From the NCBI GenBank assembly GCA_002402085.1, contig NVVB01000071.1:15170-24319 (forward strand): a stretch of 9,150 nucleotides of DNA, in the 5' to 3' direction. The position numbers were made by a program, and so were the translations under genes. The notes beneath the pieces were generated by a model. The model was not told where the DNA came from. It made no database searches and worked only from the letters and a program-made list of their open reading frames with translations. This DNA comes from Gammaproteobacteria bacterium. GTDB taxonomy: Bacteria; Pseudomonadota; Gammaproteobacteria; Pseudomonadales; UBA3067. This document shows, piece by piece, positions 1 to 6,045 of this stretch (its first letter is position 1; each line of letters starts with the position of its first letter).

Positions 1-68
1 CAGCCCCTGGGGTTACAGAGGCCCGCCCTTACCCACGAGTGAATAAAGGCAAAGGACTTTAACAACGA

Positions 69-1154
69 CTAATCATAAACAATGATGCCACGCGCATTCA
101 GGCCTGCTTGCATATCATCAAACGCTTGAGGCGCATCATCAATGTCATAGGTCTTAGTAATCATTTCATCCAAAGGCAATCGTTTTTGGCGGTAGAGCGA
201 TAATAGATTGGGGAAATCAACCGCCGGGTTCGCATTGCCATAGAAACAACCTTTATAGGTTTTGGCGGACAAAGAAAACATCATTGAGTTAATGGACACA
301 AATTCTGTCAACTTACCCACCCCCACCACGGTCACTACGCCACCTCGCCGTGTCGACATGTCAGCAATGGTCACTAATGCTGGAATACCCACCACCTCAA
401 ACGAGTAATCAACCCCAATCCCGTGAGTAATCTTTTTAATGTCGTCTAAAGGGTCCTTAGAAGTAATGCCATGGGTGGCACCAAACTCTAACGCCAGATC
501 GACTTTGTTTTGCGACAGATCAACCGCAATAATGGTTTTCGCCCCCGCCAAGCGCGCGCCCTGAATTACCGACAGCCCTACTCCCCCACAACCAAATACG
601 GCCACAGTTGAACCGGGTTTAACTTCAGCCGTTTTAATCGCAGCGCCAACGCCAGTCATTACACCGCAACCCACCATAGCGGCCACAGGAAAAGGGATAT
701 CATCTTCAATTTTCACCAAACTAATACTTGGCACTACTGCATATTCCGCCATTGCACCCAACAAGGTCATTACATTGATGGGGGTATCACCTCGAAAAAT
801 TCGACTGGTGCCATCGAGTTGCTTGCCCATTGCGGCCGATCCAGCCGTGCACAAATGTGGTTCTTGGTGCTGACAAAAGAAACATTCACCACAAATAGGC
901 ACCCACGTCAGGGCTACATGATCGCCAGGCTTAACGTTTGACACCCCTTCACCCACAGACTCAACAATACCCGCGCCTTCATGCCCGACAACCACAGGGG
1001 CCGCCATCGGGATCGTACCGTTGATTATTGAAAGGTCCGAATGGCACACGCCTGTGGCCTTCATTTTAATTAATACTTCACCCATTTTAGGTTCGCTATA
1101 AGCGACTTCCTGAACAGAATACTCATTGACTCCGTCAACCACTAACGCTTTCAT
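69..1154 (-). CDS. Zinc-dependent medium-chain alcohol dehydrogenase
   Basis: A complete 361-residue protein of the zinc-containing medium-chain dehydrogenase/reductase family, expected to oxidise an alcohol to an aldehyde (or the reverse) with NAD(H) in the cytoplasm. Catalytic zinc ligands are visible as Cys37 (GVCHSD), His58-Glu59 (GHEGAG) and Cys163 (MVGCGV). The structural zinc site is Cys88, Cys91, Cys94 and Cys102 in the usual C-x2-C-x2-C-x7-C spacing. The Rossmann loop GCGGVG is at 188-193, and Asp212 at the end of the next strand favours NAD over NADP. The ATG at 1154 is supported by AAAGGAG at 1162-1168, 7 nt upstream. The protein resembles the class III/aryl-alcohol dehydrogenase side of the family, but the substrate cannot be read from sequence. 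It appears monocistronic: the next gene on this strand is about 450 bp upstream. The family call is certain; the physiological role is unknown. Confidence 0.95.
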   Translation of the reverse strand: MKALVVDGVNEYSVQEVAYSEPKMGEVLIKMKATGVCHSDLSIINGTIPMAAPVVVGHEGAGIVESVGEGVSNVKPGDHVALTWVPICGECFFCQHQEPHLCTAGSAAMGKQLDGTSRIFRGDTPINVMTLLGAMAEYAVVPSISLVKIEDDIPFPVAAMVGCGVMTGVGAAIKTAEVKPGSTVAVFGCGGVGLSVIQGARLAGAKTIIAVDLSQNKVDLALEFGATHGITSKDPLDDIKKITHGIGVDYSFEVVGIPALVTIADMSTRRGGVVTVVGVGKLTEFVSINSMMFSLSAKTYKGCFYGNANPAVDFPNLLSLYRQKRLPLDEMITKTYDIDDAPQAFDDMQAGLNARGIIVYD

Positions 1155-1280
1155 AAGCCCTCTCCTTTGTTCACTGTTATTATTAAAGATTTATATTGAT
1201 GTCACGTTTTGAAGGGTATTTTATTAAAGACTCGTCTTTCAAGTTATTTAATCAGCAATAAATACCATTTTAGGCAAAAA

Positions 1281-1306
1281 TATAGGTAATAAATATAGGT
1301 AATAAA
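1281..1306. repeat. Perfect 13-bp tandem duplication
   Basis: TATAGGTAATAAA occurs twice head to tail (1281-1293 and 1294-1306), about 130 bp upstream of the alcohol dehydrogenase start. It may be a simple replication-slippage duplication or a pair of binding sites in the dehydrogenase control region; the sequence does not decide. Confidence 0.8.
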
Positions 1307-1310
1307 CGTT

Positions 1311-1325
1311 TAGCAAACTTTGCTA
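1311..1325. promoter_or_regulatory. Palindromic operator-like site
   Basis: TAGCAAA-C-TTTGCTA is a perfect inverted repeat with 7-bp arms and a single central base, directly beside the 13-bp tandem duplication. The symmetry suits a dimeric DNA-binding regulator better than an RNA hairpin, because the one-base centre leaves no room for a loop. It is about 160 bp upstream of the dehydrogenase start. No regulator is encoded nearby, so the operator role is inference. Confidence 0.35.
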
Positions 1326-1603
1326 TTTAACACCCTATGTTCATTCCTTCGCGATAAGAAATCCATGCTAACGGCTAATCACAATAAGGTCTACGCCTTA
1401 AACGTATTAATCATTCGATTTAGGATTAATCTAGGGACAACATTGATCAAAACTGACGCCAGGTTTGGCGTATTAAGAAAGGAGTTTTCACTGCTAATGA
1501 GAAGCGTGAACCAACACTCATGGCCGTCACTACTCGCGCTAACACACGCACTTTTTTAACGAGAGCAGCCGCACCTATTTCCAATTGCGTCATTCATTAA
1601 CGT

Positions 1604-1822
1604 TTATTTTGCTTGCACTACAAGCTCAATCAAGCGCTGCTGGCGCTCTTCAATAAGCCCCCAGTTTTCTTCGATTAAAAGCTCAGCAATAACGCTTTGC
1701 GCGCCCTGCAAGGTATCAAAGTTTTTATCTAAGGCGGTAATTTCGGCCGCTAAATTGTTTTTTTGAGTAAAACGCTGATCTACAGAAAGATTCACTGTTG
1801 CCCCCTTTAATTGCTCAGACAT
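1604..1822 (-). CDS. Small helical protein of unknown function (72 aa)
   Basis: A 72-residue protein that I do not recognise. The start is placed at the ATG at 1822 because AAGGAGGT (1826-1833) sits just upstream of it. The earlier in-frame ATG at 1840 has no such signal and would make the Shine-Dalgarno sequence part of the coding region. The product is hydrophilic and apparently all helical, with an acidic Leu/Ile-rich stretch (about residues 42-69, from QSVIAELL to QRLIELV) that could form a helical hairpin or short coiled coil. It has no Cys, signal peptide, membrane segment or DNA-binding motif that I can identify. A near-consensus sigma70 promoter lies upstream (1964-1992). It is on the same strand as, and 199 bp downstream of, the degenerate sensor kinase, so a functional link is possible but unproven. 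A small adaptor or regulatory protein would fit; this is inference. Confidence 0.72.
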   Translation of the reverse strand: MSEQLKGATVNLSVDQRFTQKNNLAAEITALDKNFDTLQGAQSVIAELLIEENWGLIEERQQRLIELVVQAK

Positions 1823-1825
1823 AAC

Positions 1826-1833
1826 ACCTCCTT
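1826..1833 (-). promoter_or_regulatory. Strong ribosome binding site deciding the small-gene start
   Basis: On the minus strand the sequence reads AAGGAGGT-GTT-ATG, an essentially complete anti-16S match immediately before the ATG at 1822. It selects this ATG over the in-frame ATG 18 nt upstream and argues that the 72-residue frame is translated. Confidence 0.75.
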
Positions 1834-1900
1834 GTGCCATAAATTGTGCGATGAATTTTGAGTCTTCGCATGCCGCGATTCGATTCCAATGGACACTTTC

Positions 1901-1919
1901 AGGCAGTCATTTATTGCCT
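1901..1919. other. Hairpin in the leader of the small gene
   Basis: AGGCAGT-CATTT-ATTGCCT can form a 7-bp stem (one G-T wobble on the plus strand, an A-C mismatch on the minus transcript) with a 5-nt loop. It lies in the predicted minus-strand leader between the promoter and the small gene. There is no T-run on either side, so it is not a clear intrinsic terminator. Confidence 0.3.
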
Positions 1920-1963
1920 ACCCGTTCGAGCCATCCATCCTTCAATTGAATTAGTCGCCCCCA

Positions 1964-1992
1964 ATTCTAGTAACTCACTTAGGCGATCTCAA
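1964..1992 (-). promoter_or_regulatory. Sigma70 promoter for the small 72-aa gene
   Basis: Read on the minus strand, a -35 element TTGAGA (1987-1992) and a -10 element TAGAAT (1964-1969) are separated by exactly 17 nt. Each matches consensus at 5 of 6 positions. Transcription would start near 1957 and give a leader of roughly 135 nt before the ATG at 1822. This supports independent transcription of the small gene rather than dependence on the kinase-like gene upstream. Confidence 0.6.
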
Positions 1993-2021
1993 CGATTGCA
2001 TTAGTAACTATTACCATTGGC

Positions 2022-3956
2022 TCAGCCAAATTTAGAACTTGTTTTTGATATTGGCAAATTAAAATAGATTGCATTTCTTCCTTCGGGTGTGGCGTTATAG
2101 CCTAACTTCCCACCATGTCGCTCAACGATGGCTTTACATCGTGCCAAAACAACGTCCCGGTGCGGGTCCATACGTGCATGCAACGGCTTCGAAACATGAA
2201 AAATTCCTGGCACATTATCTCCTAACAAAGGTTCGCCATAATCGATCACCGACAAAAACGCCCGTTGCGCCATGTCCTGTAATTTCATCTCGATCCGCCC
2301 CTGTTGATTCGAATTCGCTACTGCATTTTTCATTAATAAGATTAATACATCCTGAATATGAACCAAATCAACTTTCACCCACGACTCAGAAGGCGGTGCA
2401 CAGTAATTAAATTGAACGCCTTTCTCGTCGCATAACGTTTGACATTGGTCCGTTATACCGTCAATACAAGTGCTAAGCGAGTAATCCCCGTATTCAAAGG
2501 TCACCTCTCCAGACTCAATTCTTTGCACCTCATCCATTTGACGAATCACATCAACCGTACTGTCAGCATGCGATGACGCGTCGCTTACTAACGCCTCCAG
2601 CTTAGAAAGCCCCCCTCCAGCAAAGCCTTTCATTAATAAATTCAGGTCTTCTTTAATCGAATCAATGGAAGGCTGTAATTCTTGTGTAATGCAATGCGCC
2701 CAATTAGTCCCTGCAATCGAATGTTCGACAGTTTCTAAATCATCGAAAACCATCACAAAACAATCCCCCAGCTGGCCTTTCACCCGCAGCGGCACCACTC
2801 GCGCAGAAAACGCCTGCGCTCGGCCTTCGGAATCAAGCAATGCGGTTTCAAAACACTGATTACCTTGCTCACGTGTTCGAAGCCAGCGGCGTAAAGAAGG
2901 AATATAACGTTCTACCTCTCGATTATTATCAGTCAATCGATGAATCCCTAGCCTTTCCAGCGCGCTTTCATTGCCGTATAAAATTTGTCCATCCACTTCA
3001 AATAGTAAGACGCCGTTGGAAAAACAATTAAAGGTAGTAATCGGCATCACTTGTTCGTCGTCAGCATCAAACGAGTGGTTAAACGTATCATCATTAAAAG
3101 TATTCTCATTGGCCGCCAACCCTCCTGCCACGGCTATGCCTGCGGACTCCTCAACGGTAATGTCGTCGATATGATGGGCTAGCGCGGTCAAATAGTCCCC
3201 GGCGTTTCTTAACGAAGCGCCATTATTCAAAACGTGCTGTCCGGACTGTAATTTACTAGCAACCAAAGACAACTTTTGCACCAAGCCACGAAGCGGACTA
3301 ACAAAGACATAACTGACATAGAAAAATACCACCATGGCCAACATAAAAAATACCGCCGCACTTTGACTCCACGATTGCTGGTATTCGAATTTATAATTAA
3401 ACACTTTAGCAGTCGCATTTTCTAACCGAAGTAAGTTGAAGGCATTCAAATCACCTAACACTTTATCCATCCGAAAGGTATGCTCATTCCACAACGCCAA
3501 CTTCGCGTCTACTTGCCCCCTTTCCTGAAGTATCAAATAGCGCACCAGGTCTTTCTGCAACCCATTTCCCTCGCTTAGCTCATCATCGAGTTGATTCAAT
3601 AAAGCGAAGCCATGCCAACCCCGCTGATACGCCTCCATATCCCTAAGAAGAACTTGATTTTCCCGATTAACAAAAGACACCTGCTGCAAGCTATCTTCAT
3701 TACCCTGTAATTGAAACGCAACTAAGGCACGCTGCAACAATTGGTATTGATGCTTAAATTCAAATATTAAACCTGCCAACTGCTTGGTCTCACTCACCTC
3801 CCGGCTTAATTCGCCCTGCGAGATCATATTTCGATTTAGAATAATATGCATTGCACCAATCGTTAAGGCTAACCACAGCAACAACACCACAACGACTTTG
3901 GCGACCATAGAGACCTTTTTTTCTGGCCACTCTTGTTTTACCTCGGCCTTTTTCAT
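2022..3956 (-). CDS. Membrane sensor histidine-kinase-like protein with degenerate catalytic core
   Basis: A 644-residue inner-membrane signalling protein. Order of parts: short cytoplasmic tail, membrane segment 21-40, a mostly helical periplasmic region of about 158 residues (41-198), membrane segment 199-219, HAMP-like region (about 219-268, starting at Pro221), an acidic Asn/Asp/Phe-rich linker (about 282-302), a PAS-like domain (about 305-412), then a dimerisation helix and an ATPase-like domain to the C-terminus. The H-box reads ITQELQPSIDSIKEDL (423-438), where families have SHELRTPL; the phosphoacceptor position is Gln425. N-box Asn544 and G1-like Asp572-Tyr573-Gly574 remain, but the GLGL G2 box is replaced by VVLA (602-605), although the following helix CKAIVERHGGKLG is well kept. 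Autophosphorylation is therefore doubtful. No response regulator is adjacent. The ATG at 3956 has AAGGA a few bases upstream. It could be a pseudokinase scaffold or the partner of an active kinase elsewhere. The architecture is clear; its ligand and partner are unknown. Confidence 0.85.
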   Translation of the reverse strand: MKKAEVKQEWPEKKVSMVAKVVVVLLLWLALTIGAMHIILNRNMISQGELSREVSETKQLAGLIFEFKHQYQLLQRALVAFQLQGNEDSLQQVSFVNRENQVLLRDMEAYQRGWHGFALLNQLDDELSEGNGLQKDLVRYLILQERGQVDAKLALWNEHTFRMDKVLGDLNAFNLLRLENATAKVFNYKFEYQQSWSQSAAVFFMLAMVVFFYVSYVFVSPLRGLVQKLSLVASKLQSGQHVLNNGASLRNAGDYLTALAHHIDDITVEESAGIAVAGGLAANENTFNDDTFNHSFDADDEQVMPITTFNCFSNGVLLFEVDGQILYGNESALERLGIHRLTDNNREVERYIPSLRRWLRTREQGNQCFETALLDSEGRAQAFSARVVPLRVKGQLGDCFVMVFDDLETVEHSIAGTNWAHCITQELQPSIDSIKEDLNLLMKGFAGGGLSKLEALVSDASSHADSTVDVIRQMDEVQRIESGEVTFEYGDYSLSTCIDGITDQCQTLCDEKGVQFNYCAPPSESWVKVDLVHIQDVLILLMKNAVANSNQQGRIEMKLQDMAQRAFLSVIDYGEPLLGDNVPGIFHVSKPLHARMDPHRDVVLARCKAIVERHGGKLGYNATPEGRNAIYFNLPISKTSSKFG

Positions 3957-4014
3957 TCACTATTCCTTGATTCACTCTTGTTGATTCAGCCCGACTCGAC
4001 TCGTGCCTGACTCC

Positions 4015-4066
4015 ACTACAGGCGTAACTACAGGCGTAACTACACTCGACTACACGCGTAACTACG
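4015..4066. repeat. Degenerate 12-bp tandem repeat array
   Basis: The unit ACTACAGGCGTA occurs perfectly twice (4015-4026, 4027-4038). It is followed by a shortened copy ACTACACTCG (4039-4048), a one-base variant ACTACACGCGTA (4049-4060) and a partial copy beginning ACTACG (4061). The array lies 60-110 bp upstream of the sensor gene start, in its probable leader or promoter region. The copies just upstream in the window (ACTCGACTCG near 3993-4002) suggest an older, decayed part of the same repeat. Confidence 0.75.
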
Positions 4067-4230
4067 ACGTAGGACTATAAATGCAACAATCAATTTATTA
4101 GGCACACGCCAACACTGAAAAGGCGAAGGTCAAACAGACCCGAGCCCAAGAAAGCCTAGTTAAAAACTCGCCAGAAAACGTAGATTAAAATACAGTTGAA
4201 ATATACTTCATTGAAAAAAATAGCACCCCA

Positions 4231-4319
4231 CTGGCTAAAGGATAGGAATTCAATCAGTTGTCAGCCAGTTTTAAGGCCAGAATTCCGCTACTTAAATCCA
4301 TTAGAGCGCCTAAACTGGC
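4231..4319. repeat. Nested inverted repeats overlapping the miaB -35 region
   Basis: Several perfect complementary pairs share the CCAG/CTGG core: CTGGCT (4231-4236) with AGCCAG (4263-4268), and GCCAGTTT (4264-4271) with AAACTGGC (4312-4319). GGAATTC (4245-4251) also pairs with GAATTCC (4280-4286). The last AAACTGGC overlaps the putative miaB -35 element, so a protein bound here could affect that promoter. The pairings compete with each other; a functional role is inference. Confidence 0.4.
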
Positions 4320-4343
4320 AAGATAGGTGAGAGAAGGTATAAT
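4315..4343 (+). promoter_or_regulatory. Sigma70 promoter for miaB
   Basis: A perfect -10 box TATAAT (4338-4343) lies 17 nt downstream of CTGGCA (4315-4320), which matches the -35 consensus at 4 of 6 positions. Transcription would begin near 4350, giving a leader of about 50 nt before the miaB start. Confidence 0.6.
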
Positions 4344-4399
4344 GCCGGCCCGAAACCTTTTCCACTATTGACCTTGTTAGAGAAAGAATTCAAGCCTGT

Positions 4400-5764
4400 A
4401 TGACTAAAAAGCTATTTATTCAAACCCACGGCTGTCAAATGAATGAGTATGACTCATCTCGTATGGCGGATTTATTAGAAAATAGCCACGGCTTAGAATT
4501 AACGGAAGATCATCACGATGCTGACGTTTTACTTCTAAACACCTGTTCTATAAGAGAAAAGGCTCAGGAGAAAGTTTTCCATCAGTTAGGACGCTGGAAG
4601 ATCCTGAAAGACAAAAATCCTAATCTGATCATTGGCGTCGGAGGCTGCGTTGCCAGCCAGGAAGGAGACGCGTTACAAAAACGCGCACCGTATGTCGACC
4701 TCGTGTTTGGACCCCAAACGCTTCACCGTTTACCAGCGATGATTGGGCAAGTGAGTCAAGGCAATCAAAAAGTTATTGATGTCACTTTCCCTGAGATAGA
4801 GAAATTTGATAGCCTCCCCAAACCACGCGTGGACGGTCCCACCGCGTTTGTCTCGATTATGGAAGGCTGCAGTAAATACTGCTCTTTTTGCGTAGTTCCC
4901 TACACGCGAGGAGAAGAAATTAGTCGTCCCATGGCGGGGATACTAGAAGAGATCAATCACTTAGCTCGCAACGGTGTTCGAGAAGTCACGCTGCTTGGCC
5001 AAAACGTCAACGCCTACCGAGGACTCACGGAGTCACAAGACAACTCAGAAACCGCTGACCTTGCCGAATTGATTCAAATCGTCGCCCAGATTAAAGGCAT
5101 TGGCCGGATACGCTATACCACCTCCCATCCCATGGAGTTCAGCGACTCGCTGGTTGATGTTTACGCCAAAGTGCCGGAGCTGGTTGGCCATGTCCATCTG
5201 CCCGTTCAAAGCGGTTCAGATCACATTCTAAATCACATGAAGCGCAACCATTCCGTTTTGGAATACAAATCAATCATACGGAAGCTAAAAAAGGTTCGCC
5301 CTGGCATTAGCATCTCATCCGATTTCATCGTTGGCTTCCCCGGCGAAAAAGCCAGTGATTTTGAAGCCACAATGAACTTAATCCATCAGGTGGGTTACGA
5401 CCATTCATTCAGCTTTATTTATAGCCCCAGACCAGGCACACCCGCAGCCGAAATCCCGGACGATATTACCGCCGAAGAGAAAAAGCAGCGACTACAAATC
5501 CTTCAAAAAAGAATTGCCCAAAATGCCCAGGAGATCAGCGCATCAATGCGCGGGTCTCATCAAACTATTCTCGTCGATGGCTACTCAAAGAAGAATCCTG
5601 GCGAGCTAAAAGGCCGCACAGAAAACAACCGTGTGGTTAACTTCCCCTCCCCGGACGATGCCTTAATTGGCCACTTTGTCGACGTGCTAATCGTAGAATC
5701 CTACGCCAACTCCTTGAGAGGGGAGTATATAGCGCTGAACGACTCCGTATTGCCCACGGATTAA
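4400..5764 (+). CDS. miaB: tRNA-2-methylthio-N6-dimethylallyladenosine synthase MiaB
   Basis: A 454-residue radical-SAM methylthiotransferase that converts i6A37 to ms2i6A37 in tRNAs reading UNN codons, in the cytoplasm. The N-terminal domain supplies Cys12, Cys49 and Cys83 for the auxiliary iron-sulfur cluster. The radical-SAM cluster motif CSKYCSFC gives Cys157, Cys161 and Cys164 (CxxxCxxC), and the C-terminal TRAM RNA-binding domain spans roughly 380-447, including [11 protein letters not shown]. Similarity to E. coli MiaB runs from the first residues (MTKKL...CQMNEYDSS), which fixes the ATG at 4400 although only a weak AGAGAAAG lies upstream. It is about 20 residues shorter than the E. 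coli protein at the C-terminus and is otherwise complete. It heads the conserved miaB-phoH-ybeY-corC-lnt cluster, but a 281-bp gap before the next gene suggests partly separate transcription. Confidence 0.98.
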   Translation: MTKKLFIQTHGCQMNEYDSSRMADLLENSHGLELTEDHHDADVLLLNTCSIREKAQEKVFHQLGRWKILKDKNPNLIIGVGGCVASQEGDALQKRAPYVDLVFGPQTLHRLPAMIGQVSQGNQKVIDVTFPEIEKFDSLPKPRVDGPTAFVSIMEGCSKYCSFCVVPYTRGEEISRPMAGILEEINHLARNGVREVTLLGQNVNAYRGLTESQDNSETADLAELIQIVAQIKGIGRIRYTTSHPMEFSDSLVDVYAKVPELVGHVHLPVQSGSDHILNHMKRNHSVLEYKSIIRKLKKVRPGISISSDFIVGFPGEKASDFEATMNLIHQVGYDHSFSFIYSPRPGTPAAEIPDDITAEEKKQRLQILQKRIAQNAQEISASMRGSHQTILVDGYSKKNPGELKGRTENNRVVNFPSPDDALIGHFVDVLIVESYANSLRGEYIALNDSVLPTD

Positions 5765-5824
5765 AGGTTATCTCAGTAAGCAGTTCAGCAAGAAACAGAC
5801 TGGCATTCACCCGATCAACAACCT

Positions 5825-5847
5825 AGCCCTCTATTAACTTGAGGGCT
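5825..5847 (+). terminator. Possible weak terminator after miaB
   Basis: AGCCCTC and GAGGGCT form a perfect 7-bp stem with a 9-nt loop, about 60 bp after the miaB stop. The bases that follow (GATAAATATTTGA) are AT-rich but contain no proper T-run, so termination efficiency is uncertain; it could also be an RNA-stabilising hairpin. Confidence 0.4.
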
Positions 5848-5905
5848 GATAAATATTTGATCTAGCAATATGCCCCCCGAAGCGCTTATTTGCCCGACTA
5901 AAGCT

Positions 5906-5933
5906 TTTACTTCATCCATAGAAGGTATATGCT
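5906..5933 (+). promoter_or_regulatory. Candidate promoter for the phoH-ybeY-corC-lnt operon
   Basis: TTTACT (5906-5911) and TATGCT (5928-5933) are spaced by 16 nt; each matches the sigma70 consensus at 4 of 6 positions. A start near 5940 would place the 10-bp inverted repeat at 5970-5994 in the leader RNA. I see no obvious heat-shock promoter, although the E. coli operon responds to heat. Confidence 0.35.
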
Positions 5934-5969
5934 AAAATTTGTTTCAAATTCACTAAAACCGGGCCGTAT

Positions 5970-5994
5970 TACTCTATATGGATAATATAGAGTA
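5970..5994 (+). promoter_or_regulatory. Perfect 10-bp inverted repeat in the phoH leader
   Basis: TACTCTATAT (5970-5979) and ATATAGAGTA (5985-5994) are exact complements around a 5-nt centre GGATA. The flanking ATTACTC (5968-5974) can instead pair with GAGTAAT (5996-6002), giving a second, partly exclusive fold. The element ends about 50 nt before the phoH GTG start. It could be a leader hairpin or an operator. Confidence 0.5.
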
Positions 5995-6045
5995 TGAGTA
6001 ATGCAGGGGACGTCGCACGCTATATAACGTTTAATCACCGACATT

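Larger units (their letters stand above)
1155..1603. other. Gene-free AT-rich intergenic region upstream of the alcohol dehydrogenase
   Basis: No convincing gene lies in these 449 bases. A 79-codon plus-strand frame (1320-1559) starts with TTG, lacks a ribosome binding site at that start and has no recognisable domain. The part nearest the dehydrogenase is very AT-rich and carries a perfect 13-bp tandem duplication (1281-1306), a palindrome (1311-1325) and a 6-bp-arm hairpin AAAGAC-TC-GTCTTT (1226-1239). Another perfect short hairpin, ACGCCA-GGTT-TGGCGT, is at 1456-1471 without a T-run. I found no clear sigma70 promoter for the dehydrogenase, though one must presumably lie here on the minus strand. 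Confidence 0.6.
3957..4399. other. Divergent intergenic region between sensor gene and miaB
   Basis: No gene is visible in these 443 bases, which separate two divergently transcribed genes and should hold promoters for both. The side near the sensor gene has degenerate 12-bp tandem repeats. The side near miaB has a consensus -10 box and several CCAG/CTGG inverted repeats. I could not identify a convincing minus-strand promoter for the sensor gene. Confidence 0.7.

Noticed and set aside
1320..1559. 79-codon plus-strand frame, including a shorter internal frame from ATG 1497 preceded by AAGGAG
   Set aside because: TTG start without a ribosome binding site, no recognisable composition or domain; the internal ATG would give only about 20 residues and its AAGGAG is 12 nt away. 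Not supportable as a gene.
1876..1895. GATTCGATTCC-like sequence resembling a tRNA T-arm
   Set aside because: No matching acceptor, D-arm or anticodon stem around it on either strand.
2017..2029. TTGGC-TCA-GCCAA hairpin at the sensor gene stop codon as a terminator
   Set aside because: Only a 5-bp stem overlapping the stop codon and no T-run on the minus strand after it.
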